Source of the DNA: Bacteroidales bacterium UBA1733
Lineage (GTDB): Bacteria > Bacteroidota > Bacteroidia > Bacteroidales > UBA3663
Assembly: GCA_002315795.1 (NCBI GenBank)
Contig: DCIF01000007.1
Location: 1 to 5,393, forward strand
Length of the DNA stretch: 5,393 nt
Direction of reading: 5' to 3'
The notes under the pieces: generated by a model
Told to the model about the DNA's origin: nothing
The model's database searches: none
Seen by the model: only the letters and a program-made list of their open reading frames with translations
Shown here: positions 1-4,547 of the stretch, piece after piece
Layout of the letters: every line of letters begins with the position of its first letter
Position numbering within the stretch: position 1 is the stretch's first letter
Translations under genes and position numbers: made by a program

Positions 1-62
1 GACTTGAATGGCTGCTTGAGGCGCGAAAGGGTGTTGTAGATGTATAATTGCTGAGTAATCAT
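1..62 (-). CDS. cysS: Cysteinyl-tRNA synthetase, N-terminal fragment (runs off left edge)
   Basis: An ATG at 60-62 opens a frame of 20 full codons to the window edge, beginning MITQQLYIYNTLSRL. The string L-x-I-Y-N-T-L-x-R near the N-terminus is what Bacteroidota cysteinyl-tRNA synthetases show just before their PxHxGMYVCGPTVY active-site segment, which would lie outside the window. If correct, the enzyme charges tRNA-Cys in the cytoplasm. The gene has the same orientation as the LolD-type gene that ends 86 bases upstream. No TAnnTTTG promoter is visible between them, so read-through from that gene is possible. The identification rests on about 15 residues, so the product name is a recognition call and not a domain match. 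The open frame and start codon are better supported than the name. Confidence 0.62.
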   Translation of the reverse strand, partial: MITQQLYIYNTLSRLKQPFK

Positions 63-80
63 ATTAAGGACCTACCCCAA

Positions 81-120
81 CCCTCCCTCATAGGGAGGGA
101 GAAATAGAGTTACTATTTCT
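81..120. repeat. Two abutting perfect hairpins (REP-like palindromic unit)
   Basis: Positions 81-99 form CCCTCCCT-cat-AGGGAGGG, an 8-bp perfect stem with a 3-nt loop. Immediately next, 100-120 form AGAAATAG-agtta-CTATTTCT, another 8-bp perfect stem. There is no spacer between the two. The first hairpin has no T-run after it on either strand, so it is not a standard intrinsic terminator. The pair lies between the LolD-type stop codon and the presumed cysS start. It could be a dispersed intergenic palindrome of the REP type, or an mRNA processing or attenuation structure. That it is dispersed is an inference from its form. Confidence 0.7.
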
Positions 121-148
121 TGCCGTGGAGTAATTCGGTGTTATATTG

Positions 149-823
149 TTAATTTATATTGTTATTGTCTTGAGGATCTATTTGGCCATCGGCCATGCGG
201 ATTGTTCGATCGGACATCTCGGCTAACGACTCATCGTGGGTGACGATGACGAAAGTCTGGTTGAACTCCTTACGGAGATCGAAGAAGAGCTGATGGAGTT
301 CCTGTTTGTTTTGCAGATCGAGCGATCCGGAAGGTTCGTCGGCAAAGATGACATCAGGCTGGTTCATCAGGGCGCGAGCCACGGCCACACGCTGTTTCTC
401 GCCACCAGAAAGCTCGCTTGGCCGATGACTGGCTCTATCAGACAAACCCAGGAAGTTGAGAAGTTCCTGGCCACGACATCGCGCTTTCGAATTCGGAATA
501 CCAGCGATCAGCGCTGGCAGCATGACGTTTTCCAGTGCGGAGAACTCCGGCAGCAGCTGGTGGAACTGAAAGACAAAACCGATATGCCGGTTGCGGAAGT
601 CAGAAAGCTCACGGTCTTTCAATCCCAAGACATCTACCTTATTTATATATAAGGAACCTGCATCCGGCTTCTCGAGCGTTCCCAGAATCTGCAGCAGCGT
701 AGTCTTTCCTGCGCCACTTTTACCCACAATACTCACGACCTCTCCCCTATCGATGGTAAGGTCGATTCCCTTCAGAACTTCCAGCGTTCCGAAAGATTTC
801 CGTATATTTTGGGCAACAATCAT
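149..823 (-). CDS. lolD: LolD-type ABC transporter ATP-binding protein
   Basis: This 224-residue protein is a complete ABC ATPase of the LolD/MacB/FtsE class. Visible motifs are Walker A GKSGAGKT (residues 34-41), Q-loop Gln86 in [12 protein letters not shown], signature LSGGEKQ (138-144), Walker B VIFADEP with catalytic Glu163, D-loop SGSLD (165-169) and switch His196. In the family, LolD powers release of lipoproteins from the inner membrane together with LolC/E-type permeases. No permease gene adjoins it here, so the partner is elsewhere and the substrate is inferred. The frame is open up to 931, but the start at 821-823 was chosen because it gives the usual family N-terminus ([12 protein letters not shown]) and because the extension would cross the promoter at 828-835. 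That promoter sits just 4 nt from the ATG, so the mRNA is probably leaderless. Related exporter ATPases of the MacB type cannot be excluded. Confidence 0.9.
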   Translation of the reverse strand: MIVAQNIRKSFGTLEVLKGIDLTIDRGEVVSIVGKSGAGKTTLLQILGTLEKPDAGSLYINKVDVLGLKDRELSDFRNRHIGFVFQFHQLLPEFSALENVMLPALIAGIPNSKARCRGQELLNFLGLSDRASHRPSELSGGEKQRVAVARALMNQPDVIFADEPSGSLDLQNKQELHQLFFDLRKEFNQTFVIVTHDESLAEMSDRTIRMADGQIDPQDNNNIN

Positions 824-827
824 GGTG

Positions 828-861
828 CAAAGATACGCATTTTTTGTCTTATCTGCGCAAA
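828..861 (-). promoter_or_regulatory. Promoter of the LolD-type gene
   Basis: On the minus strand TATCTTTG (828-835) matches the Bacteroidota -7 element TAnnTTTG exactly. A TTTG (858-861) lies 22 nt further upstream as a -33 candidate, slightly beyond the usual 19-21 nt. Only CACC separates the -7 element from the ATG, which puts the expected transcription start at or within a few bases of the start codon. Confidence 0.75.
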
Positions 862-878
862 AATCAAGTGAAAACTTG

Positions 879-895
879 CAAAATTCAGAATTTTG
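879..895. repeat. 17-bp perfect palindrome, possible operator
   Basis: CAAAATTC-a-GAATTTTG is a perfect inverted repeat with 8-bp arms and a 1-nt centre. It lies 18 bases upstream of the -33 candidate of the LolD-type promoter, and inside the spacer of a weak plus-strand promoter candidate (TTG 876-878, TAATTTTG 899-906). The symmetry and location suit a dimeric regulator, but the sequence is AT-rich and no known operator is recognised. Confidence 0.4.
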
Positions 896-929
896 GCCTA
901 ATTTTGCATGCTTGAAAAGAATAAATGTC

Positions 930-970
930 AAAAAAATCGGGGATAAGCCGAATCCCTTCGTCTCATCCCC
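930..970 (-). terminator. Intrinsic terminator of the tRNA gene
   Basis: Read on the minus strand, GGGGATGAG pairs with CTTATCCCC (one G-T pair). After an A/G mismatch, CGAA pairs with TTCG around a GGGA tetraloop of the GNRA type (hairpin 939-970). GA and seven T residues (930-936) follow at once. It starts 31 bases beyond the tRNA 3' end and isolates the tRNA from the LolD-type promoter downstream. On the plus strand the hairpin is not followed by T residues, so it should work in one direction only. Confidence 0.88.
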
Positions 971-1000
971 TCAAAACGGAAAATTTTCAAACCAGTATCG

Positions 1001-1074
<74 letters not shown>

Positions 1075-1112
1075 GGCCTGCTTAAAAGCCAGTATTCTGC
1101 TTTTTTGCGGTG

Positions 1113-1144
1113 CGAAGATAAGGCTTTTTTTCGGAAAAAGCAAA
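1113..1144 (-). promoter_or_regulatory. Promoter of the CAU tRNA gene
   Basis: On the minus strand TTTG (1141-1144) and TATCTTCG (1113-1120) are separated by exactly 20 nt. This fits the Bacteroidota -33/-7 pattern with one mismatch in TAnnTTTG. The predicted start near 1108 would leave a 5' leader of about 35 nt to be removed by RNase P. The element lies in the 86-bp gap shared with the divergent ribF gene. Confidence 0.75.
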
Positions 1145-1160
1145 TATTTCGAACGAAAAA

Positions 1161-2102
1161 ATGAAGATTTATAGAAATTTCGAACAGATAGAAGGACAAT
1201 ACACAGCATGCATCGGGTTTTTCGATGGTGTGCACCGTGGTCACCGCTACTTACTGCAGCATCTGAAACAGGAAGCACGTGATCATGCGACGCTCTCGGC
1301 CGTGGTTACCTTCGCCAATCACCCTCGCCGTCTGGTGCAGCCTGATTTCCCGCTTCTACTGGTCGATACCTTAGACGAAAGACTCCAGAAACTGGCCGAT
1401 ACGGGTATCGACGCCTGCTTTCTGCTCGATTTCACCGAAGAGATCCGTCAGCATACCGCCGAACAGTTCATCCGCGACGTACTGAGCCAGAAGATGCACA
1501 TCACACGCCTGCTCATTGGCTATGACCACCGTTTCGGTCGCAACCGGAGTGAGGGCTTCGAAGACTATGTACGCTTTGGCGAAGCCTGTGGCATGACGGT
1601 GATGCAGGAACCGGTATTTGAAGACGGCTCCGGATGCAACTACTCCAGCAGCGAGGTGCGTCGTGCGCTCGTGGCTGGCGATGTAAGACGGGCCTCTACC
1701 CTACTCGGAACGTACTACCGTCTGCAGGGAGAAGTCGTTCACGGACAGAAACTCGGTCGAAAATTAGGATTCCCCACCGCCAACATCGATCCGCACAACG
1801 ACGACAAGATACGTCCTGAGAATGGCGTCTATGCCGGCATCGCCACGCTTTCTGACGGTCACTCCTACCCTACGATGATCAACATTGGCTACCGTCCGAC
1901 GGTCGATAACACAAAGAAAATCACCTTCGAAGCCAATCTGATTGGATTTGAAGGTGATCTGTATGGTCAAATACTCACGCTCGACTTTGTGGACCGTATT
2001 CGCGACGAACGGAAGATGAATTCGCTGGAGGAGCTGAAAAATCAATTATTAAAAGACTGCCAGTCTGCTGAAAATATGATCAATCAGCAAATTACTCACT
2101 GA
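1161..2102 (+). CDS. ribF: Bifunctional riboflavin kinase / FAD synthetase
   Basis: This 313-residue protein phosphorylates riboflavin to FMN and adenylylates FMN to FAD in the cytoplasm. The N-terminal FAD synthetase domain (about 1-180) shows the nucleotidyl-transferase motif GFFDGVHRGH (19-28), IGYDHRFGRNRSEG (119-132) and the SSSEVRRAL segment (162-170) in place of the usual ISST/SSSxIR motif. The C-terminal riboflavin kinase domain (about 183-305) shows G-x-V-x-HGQKLGRKLGFPTAN (190-208, with the PTAN metal/nucleotide site), NGVYAG (221-226), INIGYRPTV (240-248) and the presumed catalytic Glu257 in FEANL. Length and domain order match bacterial RibF. The ATG at 1161 gives the standard N-terminus. 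No Shine-Dalgarno or convincing TAnnTTTG element precedes it, only an A-rich stretch. It ends one base from the convergent Lrp gene. Confidence 0.96.
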   Translation: MKIYRNFEQIEGQYTACIGFFDGVHRGHRYLLQHLKQEARDHATLSAVVTFANHPRRLVQPDFPLLLVDTLDERLQKLADTGIDACFLLDFTEEIRQHTAEQFIRDVLSQKMHITRLLIGYDHRFGRNRSEGFEDYVRFGEACGMTVMQEPVFEDGSGCNYSSSEVRRALVAGDVRRASTLLGTYYRLQGEVVHGQKLGRKLGFPTANIDPHNDDKIRPENGVYAGIATLSDGHSYPTMINIGYRPTVDNTKKITFEANLIGFEGDLYGQILTLDFVDRIRDERKMNSLEELKNQLLKDCQSAENMINQQITH

Positions 2103-2103
2103 A

Positions 2104-2619
2104 TTAGTCCCAGTCGTCGTCAGTAGCAGCAAACGAAGTCATATCTGGTGGCGCACCACCGCAGATGCTGATCTCACGCTTGATGCTTTCTTCCAGCGAG
2201 ATGAGCGTCTCGGTACTTACCACACCAGAGATACCCTGGATGCGACTGTTGAGCAACTCCATCAGGTGCTCATTGTCACGCGCATAGAGTTTGCAAAGCA
2301 TTGTGTAAGGACCGGTGGTAAAGTGACATTCGACGATTTCAGGAATGGCTTCAAGGCACTTCACAACCTCACGGTACATAGAACCGCGCTCCAGACGGAT
2401 ACCGATGTAAGTACAAGTCTGGAAACCGAGGATTTTTGGATCGATGTTATATCCTGAGCCAACGATCACCTTCAACTCGATAAGACGCTGAATACGCTGA
2501 TGAATGGCAGCACGAGATACGCCACACTCCACAGCTACGTTCTTGCTTGGGATACGTGCATTGCGGGTTACGATGTCAAGAATCTTCTTGTCAAGGGCAT
2601 CAATTTTTTCAATGGCCAT
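2104..2619 (-). CDS. Lrp/AsnC family transcriptional regulator
   Basis: This 171-residue protein has an N-terminal winged helix-turn-helix (about 5-60): LDKKILDIVTRNARIPSKNVA, then the recognition segment CGVSRAAIHQRIQRL (32-46) and the wing VIVGSGY. A RAM ligand-binding and oligomerisation domain follows (about 67-150, TCTYIGIRL to ETLISLEESI). Family members form dimers to octamers or hexadecamers, bind small effectors such as amino acids, and act as local or global regulators, often on their own promoter. The ATG at 2617-2619 gives the family N-terminus. Members usually have about 150-160 residues. This one carries a roughly 19-residue tail rich in Asp (ATDDDWD at the end). The gene is alone, with its own promoter at 2677-2684, and no target gene is obvious from context. 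The effector cannot be told from sequence. Confidence 0.94.
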   Translation of the reverse strand: MAIEKIDALDKKILDIVTRNARIPSKNVAVECGVSRAAIHQRIQRLIELKVIVGSGYNIDPKILGFQTCTYIGIRLERGSMYREVVKCLEAIPEIVECHFTTGPYTMLCKLYARDNEHLMELLNSRIQGISGVVSTETLISLEESIKREISICGGAPPDMTSFAATDDDWD

Positions 2620-2676
2620 AGTAAAAGATAGTGTTTGTTGATAGAAAAAAGATATCTATAGTGATAATTACTGCGG

Positions 2677-2684
2677 CAAAGATA
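2677..2684 (-). promoter_or_regulatory. -7 element of the Lrp/AsnC promoter
   Basis: TATCTTTG on the minus strand is a perfect TAnnTTTG match. No good TTTG lies 19-21 nt upstream, so the -33 part is weak. The predicted leader is about 50 nt. It contains the palindrome AGATATCT (2650-2657) and shows no clear Shine-Dalgarno sequence. Confidence 0.68.
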
Positions 2685-2709
2685 CGATATTTTTTGAAAA
2701 TACACGCAT

Positions 2710-2753
2710 TTTTTGGCAAAAAAATTAGCAAAATGTTTGAAATTTGCCAAAAA
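2710..2753. repeat. 11-bp perfect inverted repeat upstream of the Lrp promoter
   Basis: TTTTTGGCAAA (2710-2720) and TTTGCCAAAAA (2743-2753) are exact inverted copies with a 22-nt AT-rich spacer. The arms begin about 25 bp upstream of the -7 element. As Lrp-family proteins bind several phased sites and often autoregulate, the repeat is a candidate operator; that is inference. The distal arm overlaps the T-tract of the FKBP terminator. Confidence 0.5.
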
Positions 2754-2794
2754 CAACAAAATAACGGCGCTTTTCAAAAGAAAAACGCCGTTAT
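2748..2794 (-). terminator. Intrinsic terminator of the FKBP gene
   Basis: On the minus strand ATAACGGCG pairs perfectly with CGCCGTTAT (9 bp). The stem continues past one mismatch with TTTTC/GAAAA around a TTTT loop (hairpin 2761-2794). TTTGTTGTTTTTG follows. The hairpin starts 21 bases after the FKBP stop codon. On the plus strand it is not followed by a T-run. Confidence 0.87.
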
Positions 2795-2815
2795 ATCATT
2801 ATTTGAGTAAACTGA

Positions 2816-3535
2816 TTACTTTACAACCTTGAGGAGATCTACTTCGAACTGAAGGGTGCTACCGCCAGGAATGTTCTGGCCAGCGCCACGATCACCGTAT
2901 GCGAGGTCTGAAGGCATTGTGATGATTGCCTTGCCACCCTCCTTCATGGCCATAAGGCCCTCACGGAAACCAGCAACGACACCGTTTACGTTGAACTCAA
3001 TGCTGTCGTTAGCATCGAACTGAGTACCATCGATCAAAGTACCCTTATAGTTTACGAGCACCTTGTCTGACTCTGAAGGCTGAGCACCGGTACCCTCAGT
3101 GATCATCTGGATCTGAAGACCGCTCTCGGTAACCACTACGCCTTCCTTCTGTGCGTTCTGTGCCATGAAGTCAGCGCCCTTGGTCTTGTTAGCAGCAAGC
3201 TCCTGCTCCTTCTTCTCCTGCATCTTCTGCTGGAGGTTCTGCTGGAACTCACGGAGGTAAGTCTGAGCATCCTCAACCTTCACCTTAAGGTTAGAAGAGT
3301 CACGACGGATAGCGGTAATGAAACCAGCCAGGAAGTTGTCGAGGTTCATGATCTCATCAGGTACAACTACGTTGCTGTCCTGGAAGTTAGAATACTGGTC
3401 ACCAAAGAGAACGCCATAGCAATAAGACAAAGAATCGATGTTACCATTGAAAGTAGCCTTTGGGGTTCCGTTGTTGCATGAAGTGGTGCAAGCCAAAGCA
3501 ATAACAGCCACCATGCCAAGAATAAATTTCTTCAT
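2816..3535 (-). CDS. FKBP-type peptidyl-prolyl cis-trans isomerase, lipoprotein
   Basis: This 239-residue protein starts with a lipoprotein signal peptide: MKK, a hydrophobic core FILGMVAVIALAC, and a lipobox-like TTSC with the probable lipidated Cys20. Residues about 33-130 form the helical N-terminal domain seen in FkpA/Mip proteins, including a Gln/Lys/Glu-rich stretch (98-114) likely to be a coiled coil for dimerisation. Residues about 135-239 are the FKBP catalytic domain: VLVNYKGTLIDGTQFD (159-174), GFREGLMAMKEGG (189-201), LAYGDRGAG (211-219), IPGGSTLQFEVDLL (222-235). Tyr163, Phe173, Asp174, Tyr213 and Phe230 match active-site positions. The usual Trp in the GW motif is Phe190. The likely role is folding or chaperoning of envelope proteins. 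No acidic export signal follows Cys20 (NNGTP), so a periplasm-facing location is more likely than surface display, by inference. It has its own promoter and terminator and diverges from the sirtuin gene. Confidence 0.94.
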   Translation of the reverse strand: MKKFILGMVAVIALACTTSCNNGTPKATFNGNIDSLSYCYGVLFGDQYSNFQDSNVVVPDEIMNLDNFLAGFITAIRRDSSNLKVKVEDAQTYLREFQQNLQQKMQEKKEQELAANKTKGADFMAQNAQKEGVVVTESGLQIQMITEGTGAQPSESDKVLVNYKGTLIDGTQFDANDSIEFNVNGVVAGFREGLMAMKEGGKAIITMPSDLAYGDRGAGQNIPGGSTLQFEVDLLKVVK

Positions 3536-3577
3536 TTTAATTTATAGTTTAATTGGTTTTTTTCGCTTTTGCGCGTG

Positions 3578-3585
3578 CAAAGATA
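3578..3585 (-). promoter_or_regulatory. -7 element of the FKBP gene promoter
   Basis: TATCTTTG on the minus strand is a perfect TAnnTTTG match lying 42 nt before the FKBP start codon. The -33 region is weak (TGC near 3606-3608). The leader contains a small CGC-AAAA-GCG hairpin followed by A-rich sequence, and the start codon is preceded by an A/T-rich segment (AAATTAAA) in place of a Shine-Dalgarno sequence. Confidence 0.7.
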
Positions 3586-3649
3586 GTGTTTTTTATGATA
3601 TTGTAGCACTTTTTGAGTCAACTTTTTACGTTTTTTCGCAAAAGTTTCG

Positions 3650-3657
3650 TAATTTTG
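3650..3657 (+). promoter_or_regulatory. -7 element of the sirtuin gene promoter
   Basis: TAATTTTG on the plus strand matches TAnnTTTG and lies 42 nt before the sirtuin ATG. The -33 region near 3626-3630 (TTACG) is a poor match. GCAAAA (3638-3643) and TTTTGC (3653-3658) form a short inverted repeat overlapping the element. This placement also argues against translation beginning at the upstream in-frame ATG at 3613. Confidence 0.6.
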
Positions 3658-3699
3658 CCCAAAAGAACGCTGAAAGCCAAACTACAAAACAACTTTATT

Positions 3700-4386
3700 A
3701 TGAAGAGGATTGTATTTCTGACGGGTGCCGGCATGAGTGCCGAGAGCGGCATCTCTACCTTCCGCGACAGTGACGGACTGTGGGAAAACTATTCGGTAGA
3801 AGAAGTGTGTACGCACGAAGCCTGGGTGCGCCAGCCGGGTGTATTGCTCGACTTCTACAACATGCTGCGCCGTAAGTTCAAGGACTGTAAGCCGAACGAA
3901 GGCCACCGGCTGATTGCTTCGCTGGAAAATAAATTCGACGTGCAGATCATCACACAGAACGTAGATAATCTGCACGAACAAGCCGGCTCAAAGCATGTGC
4001 TGCATCTGCACGGCGAACTGATGAAATGCAGGGCTGAAGGACGCGACAATGGCATCCACTACCCTCTCGACCCGGAAAATCCGGACATCCATCTGGGCGA
4101 TGTGGATCCAAGCGGAGTGCAACTCCGTCCGCACATCGTCTTCTTTGGCGAAGACGTGCCAAACCTCGAAGCTGCAGCCAAACTGATGACTACGGCCGAG
4201 ATCGTGGTCGTCATTGGCACCTCGCTCAACGTCTATCCTGCTGCCGGACTGCTGAACTACGCTCCTGCCGGTGTTCCTATCTGGCTCATCGATCCGAAAC
4301 CGGTGAACTCTTATCGTGCGGTGACACAGATCACGAAGGGAGCAAGCGAGGGTATGAAACAGCTGATCCGTGAATTATGTTCTTAA
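3700..4386 (+). CDS. cobB: Sirtuin (Sir2/CobB-type) NAD-dependent protein deacylase
   Basis: This 228-residue cytoplasmic enzyme would remove acyl groups from lysines using NAD+, yielding nicotinamide and O-acyl-ADP-ribose. Visible sirtuin motifs are GAGMSAESGISTFRD (9-23, NAD binding), TQNVDNLHEQAG (85-96), HLHGE with catalytic His104, RPHIVFFGE (143-151), GTSLNVYPAAGL (173-184) and LIDPKP near the C-terminus. It resembles class III bacterial CobB. Two departures stand out. The region between His104 and RPHIVFFGE, which carries the four zinc-binding cysteines in most sirtuins, has only Cys110. In FYNMLRR (52-58) the Arg of the YxxR acyl-specificity motif is Leu56 if aligned without gaps. The start at 3700 was preferred over the in-frame ATG at 3613 because it lies after the promoter and gives the standard MKRIVFLTGAG N-terminus. 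The gene is alone, divergent from the FKBP gene. Confidence 0.95.
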   Translation: MKRIVFLTGAGMSAESGISTFRDSDGLWENYSVEEVCTHEAWVRQPGVLLDFYNMLRRKFKDCKPNEGHRLIASLENKFDVQIITQNVDNLHEQAGSKHVLHLHGELMKCRAEGRDNGIHYPLDPENPDIHLGDVDPSGVQLRPHIVFFGEDVPNLEAAAKLMTTAEIVVVIGTSLNVYPAAGLLNYAPAGVPIWLIDPKPVNSYRAVTQITKGASEGMKQLIRELCS

Positions 4387-4389
4387 CAA

Positions 4390-4515
4390 GGAATTGAAGG
4401 AATTAAAAGAATATTGCTTGTCTGTATTATAAAACTGTCTATTGAATAATAATCAACAAGAATTAAAAGAATGAAAGAATTAAAGAATTATTATTCCTTA
4501 AATTCCTTCAATTCC
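4390..4515. repeat. 15-bp perfect inverted repeat flanking a repeat-rich gap
   Basis: GGAATTGAAGGAATT (4390-4404) recurs as its exact reverse complement AATTCCTTCAATTCC (4501-4515), 96 bases apart. Inside, GAATTAAAAGAAT occurs as a 13-bp direct repeat (4400-4412 and 4460-4472). The whole 4387-4547 gap between the convergent sirtuin and galactanase genes is built from GGAATT/GAATTAAAG-like words. It may be a local duplication and inversion of one unit, or a dispersed intergenic repeat. No transposase remnant is seen. Confidence 0.65.
4472..4510 (-). terminator. Likely terminator of the GH53 gene
   Basis: On the minus strand TGAAGGAATTTAAGGAAT pairs with ATTCTTTAATTCTTTCA around an AATA loop. 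This gives 17 pairs, including two G-U pairs and one bulged T. T-rich sequence (TTCTTTTAATTCTTG) follows. The G-U pairs become A-C mismatches on the plus strand, so the structure favours minus-strand RNA. That fits termination of the galactanase gene 38 bases after its stop codon. The stem is AU-rich and weaker than the other terminators in this window. Confidence 0.5.
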
Positions 4516-4540
4516 CTGTTTATCCCTATTTATCCCTGTT
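4511..4540. repeat. Three tandem copies of a 10-bp unit
   Basis: ATTCCCTGTT, TATCCCTATT and TATCCCTGTT follow each other without spacer and differ by one to three bases (consensus TATCCCTGTT). The first copy overlaps the right arm of the 15-bp inverted repeat, and the last ends 7 bases before the galactanase stop codon. On the minus strand this is AACAGGGATA repeated in the 3' untranslated region. Confidence 0.7.
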
Positions 4541-4547
4541 ACTGCAA

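Noticed and set aside
824..931. N-terminal extension of the LolD-type frame to an ATG at 931
   Set aside because: The extension covers the promoter elements at 828-861, has no ABC-family similarity and would begin in the T-tract of the tRNA terminator.
1122..1141. Hairpin GCTTTTT...AAAAAGC as a terminator before ribF
   Set aside because: It is AT-rich, lies in the spacer of the tRNA promoter, and has no T-run after it on either strand. It is probably a by-product of the A/T tracts.
3638..3658. GCAAAA...TTTTGC repeats near several promoters (also 878-907 and 2717-2747) as a shared operator
   Set aside because: Part of each match is the TTTG promoter core itself, and arm spacing differs at every site, so a common regulator is not supported.
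3613..3699. N-terminal extension of the sirtuin frame to the ATG at 3613
   Set aside because: It lies upstream of the -7 element at 3650-3657 and adds 29 residues not found in sirtuins. The MKRIVFLTGAG start at 3700 is standard.
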